Program-made: the position numbers and the translations under genes | Shown: positions 24,301 through 34,742 of the stretch, piece by piece | Layout: the number at the start of each line of letters is the position of its first letter | Position numbering within the stretch: the first letter of the stretch is position 1 | Assembly: GCF_001949145.1 (NCBI RefSeq) | Contig: NW_019091358.1 | Coordinates: forward strand, 1,292,731 to 1,356,730 | Length of the DNA: 64,000 nt | Reading direction: 5' to 3' | From: Acanthaster planci | Lineage: Eukaryota > Echinodermata > Asteroidea > Valvatida > Acanthasteridae | Notes under the pieces: model-generated | The model's input: only the letters and a program-made list of their open reading frames with translations | The model's database searches: none | What the model was told of the DNA's origin: nothing

Positions 24301-27300
24301 TGAAATGCTCCGGAAGTCCTCTGTGCCTTTAACAGTTGTAGAACAGGTGCGTTGTAGAATTTTAGTCTCAAAGTAATGGGGTTATTTTGGGAGGAATTTG
24401 TTTTGCATATTTCTTGTGCTCACTGGTCAAGGTCCGAGTTTGCTCACAGGTGGTTTTTCTTTTAAAACGATGATTTCGAGAATGATAACTGAACTTAACC
24501 CAGTGCCTGACTAAATCATTTCCATCCTGTTCAGTCCTTAAGTAAGACATGTTTAATGCGAATGTGTCAAAGTACAAAGATGCGTTCCTGTATTACTGCC
24601 TGTTGCTTTCCCAAGTCAGAAGCAGATGTCGTCATTGCTTTTTAAATTTCATTTTAGCCTTCGGGACATGTTGCAAAAGGCCAGAAAGTGCCCTCTCCTA
24701 CCAAGAAGGCAGCCCAACCTGCAGGGGGCTGCCATCCTAGCAGGGAAGACTTGATTAAGATGAGAGAGAGGGCCAACAAAGAGAATCTGCCCCCGCTGCA
24801 AGGAGGTAGAGGGGAGGCGTGCCCACCTGCGCCCCCACCCACCGAGGTCAGTGGTCACAAAGTGAAATGAGCAGTTTGTTGTCCAGTGCATCCAGGGCTG
24901 AATCTTGAGAAACGAACCACCCTCACTGGCATGAAAAGAGTTGCACCGGAAGAGTAGGACGGTGATCAGTAATACAGTTAGAGAGGCTGGTACTGTAGTT
25001 GCACTGTGACACTCAGGCGTGTCCGTGAGGCGCATGTACATGTATCTCAGTAAGTTACAACACGGTATTGGTTGAAGAATCATGTGACACGTGTACGACA
25101 CCTGACCAAATGCATGAAGCCAATCATCACAGTAATGGCCCCTAATATGGGCATTTCACAATAGTGTGCCTCCAAGAGTTTGCGGCGTGTTGGCCAATCA
25201 CAATACGTGAAATCTGTCGACCCAATGCACGTTTGGAAAGGGTCGACAGATTTCTTGCAATGTGATTGGCCAACGCATTGCCAACTCTTGGAGGCACACA
25301 ATTGTGAAGTGCCTGTATTCTGGTAGAAATTACTCAAGTCCGGTCTGTACAAATGACTATTGATAAACTGTACTAAGAATGTTTCCCTTCCTGCTGAAGT
25401 TTTTTCCTAATTTGCTTTTCCCCTGAGTTCTGTGCTTGGCTGTTGGTCTTAGCTACCTTTGTTGAATCAGTGGTGCAGTTAGGGTGAAATTTGTGAGAGT
25501 GCACCCAAGGGTGCAATTTTTAAGGGGTACTGAAAGCTAATTAACTGTGGGTTGTACATGTATATGGGTCGGGTACCTTTCCACATTTCAAATGAGGGGG
25601 CACTGACTTCCCCTGGGTGAATCCCCCTCCTTTTGACTCTGGGGATTTCTTGTCCTCAGACATAGGCCTGAACATGCATGGCAACGCAATGTACATGTAC
25701 ATGTATGCACACATGTGCTGCCACAACCCCTCCCCAATTATGCCATCGTAGTGAATCAATACTTTTTTAATGAAACAGTTTGATGCACAGATTTTGCTGG
25801 GTAATTCAAAGCACAGAGTACATGTTCTCAGGTTTTTACAAGCAGAAAGCATTTGCAGTGTCTGTACATTCAGCTTAATAGGCTACCTCAAAACACCAAA
25901 CCTGTACCGAAGCCCATCTTTTAAGAACCAGAAATGGCAAACAGTGAGTCACGTCACAATGGTGCCCACGATTCAAAAATTAGGATTTGCATTTCTTTGA
26001 TTGTATTTGTAGGGAAAGACGTTTGTGGTTGAGCCATGTGAATCTCTTTCCATATCGCAAAGTGATGTGTGCATACCACACAAAAGTGGGAAGTTAAACA
26101 CTACGTTTCAGTTTCTGTAGAGTAGAATTAGGCAGTGAGTGATGCAGTCCATGACAAGTTCTTTCACGAGATCAGTCATATGCAAATGTAACAGGGAGAA
26201 CAATGACAGAGGAATGCTTCCTTCACAGTTCATTTTAATAGCTTGTGACTTGGCTTACGATTGGATGACCTGTGACTTCAGATGGACTTGCGATGGGCTT
26301 GACTACAACACTGGCAGAGGGAGGCTTACATTTGATTTTATTCACTTGCAATCTTTTTTCCAAAGTCTAAGCAAATCACTGTTTTTGGTTGTTTTGTTTT
26401 TTAAATTTTATTCATTTTGCTTGTTTTGTAATGACAGCTTCTAGCTGGCCACAGCACTTTTGTGTCCATCATATCCAATCGTCAGATCCACCTCAATGCC
26501 GCCCTGACTTTCTGGAGGAAGAATCCTGGTGCCCTCGTCTCCTACCTCAACCGTACAGCTGACGATTCGGTTACCGTGGACGTACTGCCAGTTTTGACAC
26601 TGAGGTATTGTCTATCACAGCGCTGCCATTTTAGGGGGAATTCAAGTTGTGTCTCAGGCCTTGCATATAAGTGAACCGACTCTCATTGTCACACATTTTA
26701 ATAGGCGATATGAAATGTTTGTAAAAGCATATTTGAAGCAAGCCATCAAAGGTATGCTGCAGGACGAAAAATATGAGAAAAAGGCAAAGCCCACGTCTTG
26801 TACTGGAGCAACATGATAATGACGAATGTACATGTACATGCAAAAGAATAACAGCACTTGCACAGGTGGTGACCTTTAGGCCATTTTGTCAAAGGATTCA
26901 CAAGTTTACGCTAGAATTAGTTTCACTGTCTTAATTTACCCTGTGTGATGTTCACGTGGCTAACCAAAAACTTGCCTACAATGATAGGCGATCTCAGGAA
27001 CAATGTGTGATATCATGATATCAGATGCCCTTTGACCTGACCCTTTTACTCACAGATCAGTGTACTAATTTCTTGAACACGGTATGTCTTTCATTTCAGT
27101 TTAGTACGTCAAACACTTCAGGTTAAGCAGATATCAATGGGCGCCTGGCTGGAATTTCTCCCCACCCTTCACAGGCTGCTTGGCAGCAAATTTGCAGAGT
27201 GAGTACCATGACCCAAACATTGACTGGATGCTAAAATGTGGTCTCCTTGATTGATCCATGAAGTCCACCCCTCATGTGACCAGTCACAACAGTGATTTAT

Positions 27301-30300
27301 GTCCCACTTGCCTGCCAAGGAAGTCTGACATCCATGTGTGTGCAGTATGACAGACATAGATAACGCATGCAATATAGCGACCTTTAATCGACAACTGGTC
27401 AAGTCTCCCTGGTAATCAGTGCACAAAGCATCCTCTTGGGTACCAGGCAACATTGACTAGTAGTTGACAGTTGCTGATCAAGCCTGGCTCTAGATTGGTC
27501 CACTGCAGTCTTGATCTTGATTGGTGTACTGATGAGACTTTGCAATCTAAGATTACTTGTAGCTGAGCCTGTTGAGTGCTGCTAATTTTGTTCCCAACTG
27601 TCCATATCAACCTGAAAACTGAGGGCAGTGCAAATTGTTCTAAGAGACCCACTTTAGGGAGTCAGTGGACACCTACTGGATGCAGTGCTGGGGCTCACGT
27701 ACACATTATCGCCCAGAGTGGTCATTACTGATTTTTATTTGAATGCGCATAAACCTGGAGCATCTTTCAAAGACAGAGATATTGTACATTTTTAATTACT
27801 CCAGGCATACGGAACATAATTATCCCTGAATTCATGAGAGTTGTGAGTGAATTATTATATTGCACATGCTTCAGCAATTTACGTGACTTAACAGTTTGGA
27901 TTTTTGATGATAGTAGAGGCAAGTGTTGTTTTGTGCAACTTCAATCTTTCCAGTCACACTTGTACATTTTGTGATTACAATGCAGCTACATAAAGGTATG
28001 TCTAGATCTGATACGGACGCTCATCCGACACTGGTCTAAAGAGTTAGAAGAGCAGAAGTGTCCACAGAATGCAGCAAACCTCCTTCAAAGCCAGTAAGTG
28101 AAATTCCACTTTAAGCCCTTAAGGAGGTGTAACGAATTGTAGGGTCAAGGGTTCAAATCCTACAGCTGGTTTAATAGAGGTTGTGACTTCGGGCAAGTTA
28201 CTTTACCTGCATTGGTCTCCAAGCAGGGTATAAATAATACCTGTGAGGACAGAGATGGTTGTTAATTGATTAGCCATTAGTGAATGAACCTGTACCTAAG
28301 GAAATGGCAGCAGGAATCTGTGTACTCCCTAGGGGGCTAGAAATGTGTATAGGCCCGGTCAACATGTACATGTATAATTCGCTCTTTGCGCACTGTCGCC
28401 ATAGGCATGCAGAGCCTCGATCTGGCAGCTTGAAACAATAGATATAGCCAGATCAGTGATTCCCGTGTATGTTGCATGTCATTTTGCTTGTGCTCCGTTA
28501 CTTCTTATACTGTGCAATTGGACAAAGTGATTCTGACGCGATAGTACAAGCTGCCAGTTCCAGGCTCTGCATGCCTATGGCGGCAGCATGCAAAGAGCAA
28601 ATAATGATGCACAACCTTGAGCATCAATCGTGATGGATGTGTGTGCTTTATAAATACCTATTAGTATTATTAAAACGTTTTTGAAATGAGACTGACACTT
28701 AAGTTTGGCGCTCTTTGAATTGCAGATACTGTGAGATGCCGTGCGCGTTATAAATAATTTGATACTTTATTAGTATCACGTGTATGTTTGAGTGTTTTTT
28801 TCCAAAACTTGCTTTTCCAAAACAAAAATTCTTGACATGTAAAAACCCGTGAAATTCCCAAATGAGCATAACTGAACTCAAGTATCTACATGTAAATTGG
28901 GAGGCAGAATAAGCAAGTTCGGTATGCAGACAGCACATGTTCAAACTGAAGTGCGTTGAGGTCATTTGAGAACATTTGCACATGTACCTGCACATGTGGG
29001 AAATGTTCTGTCAGGAGAGCTGCATGCAGACTCATGCACTGAACATGTTTGATCTGGCGTGACCGTGACATCGGGTGCTCTGTTTAAAAAATCACCTTTG
29101 AAACACTGAGCTGGCTTGTTGAGGCCTGCACGTGTACGTGTGAACTCTCTCCATAATTTGTTTGAAAACTTTAAAGATGAAAAGTTTGGAGACCATTCAT
29201 TCCATTTTGCAGGAGTGTCTCTGGAATCTACAGTGGCCTGATTTCCATGTCAGATGCTGTGAATGCGTTAGCACAGAGGAAAGGGAGTGTCGGCAAAAAA
29301 GCTAAGGTACAAGTCATCCGTATCGTTGATTATTAGAGGTCAAAAGGTTTTACCTGTAAAAATACAGTGCCATATCAGTAAAGATAATAGACATGGACTG
29401 AATTTGTTTCAGGAGGGGTCAGGACTTGTTTGAGAGGGGGGGTGCAGAGTGTGGTGGAAGGGGATTAGTTCTGAGGTGTTTTTAGGTGATTTGATTTCCT
29501 TAACTTCCCTTTTTATTTCTCTGTCATTTTTCTGTCTTTCCCTTTTTAAAAGTTTTCCTGTTGAGGGAAAGCACCCCCACCTGACGCCCACTGCCAAAAT
29601 ACATGCAGCAGTTGTAAATGCTGTTCTCAAGAAGATGACTCTTTTTTTATTCCAAGCTCCCTCTGTGATCTTACCTGGGAACTTTCTTTTCCTCTGAACA
29701 AATTTTCCATTCTGCCGGAAACCAATGCCACATTCTTTGTCTGTGCAAACATATTCTGACATGACCACTGTCTGACCACTTTCTGAGTGCAATGTCATGC
29801 AGTGAGCTAGCTCTGCCTTTTCCGTCGTACCAGATCCTCCAAACTTTCCAGGGGACTTTTAAGAATTGGGATCGTTGAAGATGGGGGGCAAGACTTCCTC
29901 TTTTTGTTGTGTCTTTGTTCGCATTACTCGCCAACTGTTCAATAGCGAAGGTTTGTCGCTCACCTCGCTTCACTCACCAACGTACATGTACATGTACCTT
30001 ACAAGCACAGCATTTTTGAATCATTCAAACATTTAAAATTTAGTCATTTAAAATTGTACTGAATCATGAGAAACGCCAAAGGAAATAAGTAATTTACTTG
30101 GTACAATATACGATATATGTGTATACACCCAAAGTTTAGTAAGCGAATGAGTTTGAGCATTGTGTCCACCAGAGTTGAAGCACACCCTCACTGGCAAGGA
30201 AGAGACAGGCTTGTTGGAAATTTTTCAACTGGGCTCATGCATGTGCCCTACACATGCACGATAATGATACATCTAAACAGAAGCTGGTCACGTGTACTTA

Positions 30301-30530
30301 GTGTGTGCCCAACGCCCAATGCACATCTTGCACATGTGCATAGTGAGCTCCCACCAAAGGACCTTCACTGCTGTGTAAAACCACACCCGCTCCTGTTGCC
30401 ACTCGGAGTGGACGGCAAACTCACCCCAACCTGAACTTCTACAGTGAGACACACAATCTGTAATGTTATACTGCACTTTCTACCTTTCTGTTTTTATCAG
30501 GTTGTTAAAGAACTTCTTGACAAGCTGTGA
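21301..30530 (+). CDS. KATNBL1: Katanin p80 con80-domain protein, KATNBL1 orthologue (complete)
   Basis: Nine coding exons with phase-consistent joints: 21301-21426, 22589-22638, 23535-23622, 24658-24846, 26438-26604, 27100-27198, 27986-28093, 29213-29306 and 30501-30530. They give 316 residues; the human protein is about 304. The N-terminal half is basic and low-complexity, ending in KMRERANKENLPPL, which echoes MANKEN in the vertebrate protein. From about residue 152 is the con80 fold: GHSTFVSIISNRQIHLNAAL, TFWRKNPGALVSYLNRT, VDVLPVLT, QISMGAWLEFLPTLHRLL, SKFAEYIKVCLDLI. The LNxALTFWRK phrase is diagnostic for KATNBL1 versus katanin p80 itself, and there are no WD40 repeats. The family binds katanin p60 (KATNA1/KATNAL1) and modulates microtubule severing, with nuclear and spindle-pole localisation in vertebrates. 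The last 10 codons (VVKELLDKL, stop) come from a very small exon whose assignment is less certain. Exon 4 has an alternative in-frame splice option. Confidence 0.9.
22662..23075. mobile_element. piggyBac-like MITE, 414 bp
   Basis: Flanked on both sides by TTAA (22658-22661 and 23076-23079), the piggyBac target duplication. The ends are CCCCTTCACGCCGGGA on the left and, reversed, CCCCTTGACGATGGG on the right. CCC-type termini next to TTAA are the piggyBac signature. No transposase; the antisense ORF inside has no recognisable product. It sits in the KATNBL1 intron just after the exon ending at 22638. Confidence 0.75.
25148..25315. mobile_element. Palindromic TA-type MITE, copy 3
   Basis: 168 bp bounded by TA on both sides (25146-25147 and 25316-25317). 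The ends match the 595 and 1181 copies (ATTTCACAATAGTGTGCCTC, CAAGAGTTTGC), as does the core GGGTCGACAGATTT. It lies in the intron between KATNBL1 exons 4 and 5. Confidence 0.85.
28120..28330 (+). mobile_element. tRNA-derived SINE with MIR/CORE-like 3' part
   Basis: GGGTTCAAATCC at 28149-28160 is a B box. About 30 bp on comes GACTTCGGGCAAGTTACTTT, then TATAAATAATACCTGTGAGG. These closely resemble the shared 3' part of MIR/CORE-type SINEs (GGGCAAGTCACTTAACC...ATAATACC). The A-box half is eroded. Lies within a KATNBL1 intron. Confidence 0.55.
28375..28605. mobile_element. MITE with 50-bp terminal inverted repeats
   Basis: The left arm has GCTCTTTGCGCACTGTCGCC, ATAGGCATGCAGAGCC and CTGGCAGCTT. 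The reverse complement of the right end repeats GCTCTTTGCATGCTGCCGCC, ATAGGCATGCAGAGCC and CTGGCAGCTT. The central 120 bp is unique and non-coding. The boundary is uncertain by a few bases. Confidence 0.75.
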
Positions 30531-31003
30531 ATGCTAGCGGTGAATGCCCAAGGCTGGCTGCTACAGGTATATGCACTCTTAATGGTACTTGTTGAGCTTG
30601 ATCCTAGAAGAGCCGAGCGGATCTTCCCCCAGCCCCTCAACATTCTCTCAAATACATGTACAAGGCAGGAACTTGGTTCCTGAAGGGGCAAGGCAATTTC
30701 TCCTTTGCAAAGGGTACTTGTATTGGAAAACAAACTTGTCCGAGGGAACATTTCAATGTGCAGTACGGCAAACACTGGGGGAATCAGGGCCATTGCCGTC
30801 AAACCCCCCCCCCCGCAAAGTTCCTGCCTTGCAGATATCACATGCTGAATCCAAAGGAGTTGTTCTGACACCAACTGTGTGAGATTTGGGACATGCCATT
30901 CTCATGTAATGCAGTGTCTGAGACAAGTCCGCCCAAATTGCATACCATTCTTTTTCCATTGATGTGCTCAATGCGTGATGTCCGATGCCCTTGATCCAAT
31001 AAA
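30531..31003 (+). other. KATNBL1 3'UTR with candidate polyadenylation signals
   Basis: Follows the TGA at 30528-30530. The first canonical AATAAA is at 30998-31003; another is at 32447-32452. A C-run (30807-30815) and GT-rich stretches lie within. Which signal is used cannot be told from sequence. Confidence 0.4.
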
Positions 31004-31089
31004 CATCAAATTCTTCAGTCAGATTAAACTGAAACTTCAAATTTGTCCTGATGATGGGTGTCTTTACATGCATGCCGAGTTACAAAGAG

Positions 31090-31390
31090 ATCGGAATGTG
31101 ACAGCTTGGTTTTAAGAGGGAGGTAAAATTCCCTCCTGCCATTCATCAAACTTGCGCCAGTGAAAAGATGATTATGTATGAATATAAAGACGACAATGAA
31201 GGAATGTTCGGTTTTAATGGAGGGAGGAAAACCCCACAAACTGTTTTTATGGGGAAGCCCCACTGAACCAGGTAAGGACAGAAAACTAGTCCACACACTG
31301 ACCTAAACGGGACTCGAACCTCTGGTTGTAGAGACGGAAGGGAAAGAAAATACAGTCATGCCAACCTGACTCCCAAATCAAGTGTTATCA
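31090..31390 (-). mobile_element. SINE-like unit, minus strand
   Basis: On the minus strand GAGGTTCGAGTCCC (plus positions 31309-31322) is a B box. GGGAGTCAGGTTGGCATGACTG upstream (around 31350-31372) resembles a degenerate A-box region. The body downstream has TTTTCTGTCCTTACCTGG and TTTTCCTCCCTCCATT, pyrimidine-rich phrases common in SINE tails. Confidence 0.4.
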
Positions 31391-33875
31391 TTTGGTCTTG
31401 TTGACAACATCAATGGAAAGTTGTAAGAAGCCTCTACCGGTACCTTTGTACATGAATTAATCCCAGTATCTTGTATGTGTATTGTGTACCTGTATTTACT
31501 CCCTTGCGAGGCACCTGTCTATTGGTGTGTATTTATGGGTAGTACAGGAAGTTCAGGAACCAGGTACTCTATGGTACCCAGAGATACCCATGAAAAGAAC
31601 CGGTTCTTGGCATCATTGGTCAGGTATCCGGTTCTAGTGCACAGCCCTAAATGTGCCAGACCATAGAATTGATCAATAGATTAAAATGGCAGGTTGTTAA
31701 TGAAATTTCTCTCCAGTTTTGGGTACTGTACCGTACTGTAACATCATTACTCAGTGTATAGAAAACAAATTATACATGTCGCTTAGTCATTCAACAAGTC
31801 AAGTATTTGTTGTTTCAGTTTGGATGTTCCAAACTACGTAGGACATCCTATTTTTTAATGGTATCTTGATACATCAACACTTCCCATATGGGAGGATAAA
31901 GCCATCGTAGTAACAGTTTAGTACTAATGTACATGAATAACCACTATGCTGGCAAGTGCTCGTGCCTGTAAGTATGCTAACTTCAAAAATCCGTCCACTG
32001 TTTGACTTAAACCAAGAGCAGCTGTAAATATTGTGACGCCAGTGTGGTACATTACCTCAGCTTGGTGTCACTCTCACCTTCACAATTTGAGCACTGTACT
32101 GTCAACCAGATGAGAATTCTATGAAAAAGGATCGTCTCATTAGCACATGTTAAAAAATAACTACCGGTACTTTTGTGTTAAATTCTTCACTGACCATCTG
32201 CAGTGTATGTTCCGGGATCTATGTGTAAGCCCTTCGGGCGAGGCCTGATTTTAGGCTTGGTTTTCCTCATTTTAGATGACAATTGGCACCGTGACTGTAC
32301 TGTACATTGTGCATAAACATTTTCTGGTATTTTAGACAAAAAATGTCAGGCCTACTTGTACTTCTAAATTACGTCTCTTTTTACATTGTATATGTAACAT
32401 TTCTAGAACAAGGTACATATTTTCTCGATCATTATTATGACAGCAAAATAAATACTACAATAAATTTTGTTTAAGTTTTAACAGATGCACACTTCAGTAT
32501 TATGAGTACAAAATTAAACGACATTCAAATGAAATTGGAACCTTACAAAACATTCTTGGAAAAACATTTTTCTTTCTACTCTTCCTCCTGTTTGAATCAA
32601 ATTTATCACTTTAATTTTTCACCTGTCTATTAAAAATTATGATAAACTTGAAAGTCAGACTTTATGGGTCCAATGAATAGCACTGATTCACAGTACACAT
32701 CACATCCTTTGTTCATACGTGAACACAAAAAGGTCTAGTTACAACTGAGGGTTCAGCATCGATACAGGTACATAGTGATGCATCATTCCATCCGCTACAG
32801 TGCTTTGATGTGGCTTGACGATGCAGAAACTAAGATCAATGGGAGGTGACAAACAGAAGAATTTTTCTCATTGCAGCATCCCATGCCGTGATGGGAATTG
32901 AGGGGATGCAAGATTTGATTTTGAAAGGATGGACAGAGAACCACAAGTAATGAATGCACCAAGAGTTGCATGATGTCAACCCTCCACCCACAATGCAATG
33001 CACACCTCTGCTGACTCGTATGTGCCCTTTAATGTCAGTGAAACGACGGTGCATGTATTGTCTGTCGCTCCTACAGAATTAGATTGAAGCTGAACTACTC
33101 GTACAAGTACATTTTAAGAAGGAACTTTGCATGCACAGACCTCTCAAAATGAGATCTCACTGGTCATGACTCTTCGGGTGCCTTTCCATATAATATGTAC
33201 GTCTTTATGGTGCGTTGCGTACATGATAATTCATGTGCTTCACTTTCATGGACACACAAATCGACTCCATTGACATAACCAGTCGCTCCTTGAACGATTC
33301 TGACGGATACGTGCTGCTTGGCACAGGTGTTGACACGCATATGGAAAGATGCTTTTATCCTGGTTACATTATGAGTTGATTAAAGCCAGTGCTTGCAGCT
33401 AGTCTGACTGAAGTAAATGTGTATTTTTCAGCATGTTTTTCACGTCCCTTGATGCACAAATCTCTTGTTTTTGCTCTTAATTCTTTCAACTTGATGCACA
33501 AATCTCTTATTTTTGCTGTTTAATACATGTATTTCTTTCAACTTGGTCCGAATGCCATTCTAGATGGGGGAATTGCACTGTGAATAAAAAACATATGTCG
33601 GCCTTCAGGCATACAGAACTTCTGCAATCCTTAATTTGAGGACCCCTCTAATTTGCACGTGTCATATAAATGTCTTTCACCGCCAGAATTGGTACATGTA
33701 GAAATGTCACATTGTTTAGCAAATGTTCTCCCCACAATGACTCAGTCTTGTCCTCGTAAGAAAGGGGTGACTTCCTGAGGCCACAAAGGTCATTTTGGAC
33801 TCACAATATTTGTTACAAGTTTTAAACGCGAAACAAAACTGAAGGGGTGTCCTAAAAGTAAGGATTGCCTGTACA
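31391..33875. other. Intergenic between KATNBL1 and the first DHHC gene
   Basis: No exon supported. The genes on either side converge (KATNBL1 plus, DHHC minus). A short direct duplication, TTGATGCACAAATCTCTT, occurs near 33450 and 33492 (about 33448-33545). TACATGTA motifs are scattered through it. Confidence 0.5.
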
Positions 33876-34742
33876 TCAATCTTGATGGTTTATTGGTAGC
33901 TTCGTTATGCCCTCATACATTCCAGAGCCATATTGGGGCAGAGGCACGGGAAATAACACTCCCAAGAGCCAGTACTTTCCTAGCGTGTCCGTGAAATTCT
34001 CCCAGATAGAGGTATCTGTTCCCCTCTCCCCATTGATGGCCTCATGGGTGGTCAGTCCCATCACCACAAGGAACATGTGCCAGACGAAGAAACCCAGCCC
34101 TGCCAGCGCTCCCGTCAGGCAGATGTACAGGAACAGGACCAGCAGTAGCTCGTGCAATCCCGCCAAACCCAGCAGCCACCGCTCGATGGACGACGGCAGC
34201 AGCGTGAAGAAAGTGAACGCCCCCCAAAACTTGGTCCGGAACGACACGTGCATGTACATGGCCGTGGTCAGCAGGGCGTACACCGAGACCAGGGCCGTAT
34301 GCAGCGAGCAGTAGATAAAGTACTTCTGGTTGTGGTAGCCGACGCACTTTCCCAGGACGAAGCAGTGGTGGTCCCGCTTCAGGACGCACTGGTCGCACAC
34401 CTTGCAGTAATGGGCGCGGAAGGGAATCATAGGATAGCGGTTGGCACTTCGGGCAGATATGCGACGGCGCTTCTTCAAGCGGACGTCACAGGATGAGGCC
34501 AGCAAATAGTTCCCCATGGCATTGACGAAAAGATACAGGAGTAGCAGTTGAAGGCTGACAGCGGAGACTCCCAGAGCACGGGACAGCTCCGGCAATATGA
34601 CAAACCACTCCAAGATGGCACCCAGCGTGGTGACAGTCATGTAATAGCTGACACCAATTACATTCAAAGCGGTTGTAACTGGCGTGCCAAGACTCCTTGA
34701 AATCCAGTTGTCGGTTTGTTTCAGTCCATCCGCACTGCCCAT
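33876..34742 (-). CDS. DHHC palmitoyltransferase-like, ZDHHC22 type, intronless
   Basis: 288 residues in one open frame. It has four predicted membrane segments (about 30-50, 62-82, 140-165, 195-225), with the cysteine-rich loop between the second and third. The loop reads HYCKVCDQCVLKRDHHCFVL, so the catalytic DHHC tetrad (124-127) is intact, followed by GKCVGYHNQKYF. The first CxxC of the usual zinc pair is missing; the region before it reads SARSANRYPMIPFRAHYC. Human ZDHHC22, as I recall it, is also reduced here. TFFTLLPSSIERWLLG and the C-terminal GKYWLLGVLFPVPLP also match ZDHHC22/24. Family role: S-acylation of cysteines on membrane proteins at ER/Golgi. A weak acceptor (GGCTTAG) lies a few bases before the ATG, so an upstream untranslated exon is possible. 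Paralogue of the gene at 38614-39504, same strand. Confidence 0.88.
   Translation of the reverse strand: MGSADGLKQTDNWISRSLGTPVTTALNVIGVSYYMTVTTLGAILEWFVILPELSRALGVSAVSLQLLLLYLFVNAMGNYLLASSCDVRLKKRRRISARSANRYPMIPFRAHYCKVCDQCVLKRDHHCFVLGKCVGYHNQKYFIYCSLHTALVSVYALLTTAMYMHVSFRTKFWGAFTFFTLLPSSIERWLLGLAGLHELLLVLFLYICLTGALAGLGFFVWHMFLVVMGLTTHEAINGERGTDTSIWENFTDTLGKYWLLGVLFPVPLPQYGSGMYEGITKLPINHQD

Larger units (their letters stand above)
21427..30500 (+). other. KATNBL1 introns
   Basis: Eight introns of about 0.5 to 1.6 kb, nearly all with strong GTGAGT or GTAAGT donors. They hold a piggyBac-like MITE (22662), the third TA-type MITE (25148), a SINE (28120) and a further MITE (28375). No other exons or RNA genes recognised. 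Confidence 0.7.

Noticed and set aside
24649-25101. 150-codon minus-strand ORF
   Set aside because: Antisense shadow of KATNBL1 exon 4 and its flank; no protein family recognised.
30589-30882. Overlapping ORFs on both strands just after KATNBL1
   Set aside because: Open in three frames at once, no family match, and located in the presumed 3'UTR.
34042-34496. ORFs of 118 and 114 codons within the first DHHC gene
   Set aside because: Other-frame shadows of the DHHC coding sequence, caused by its local GC-richness.
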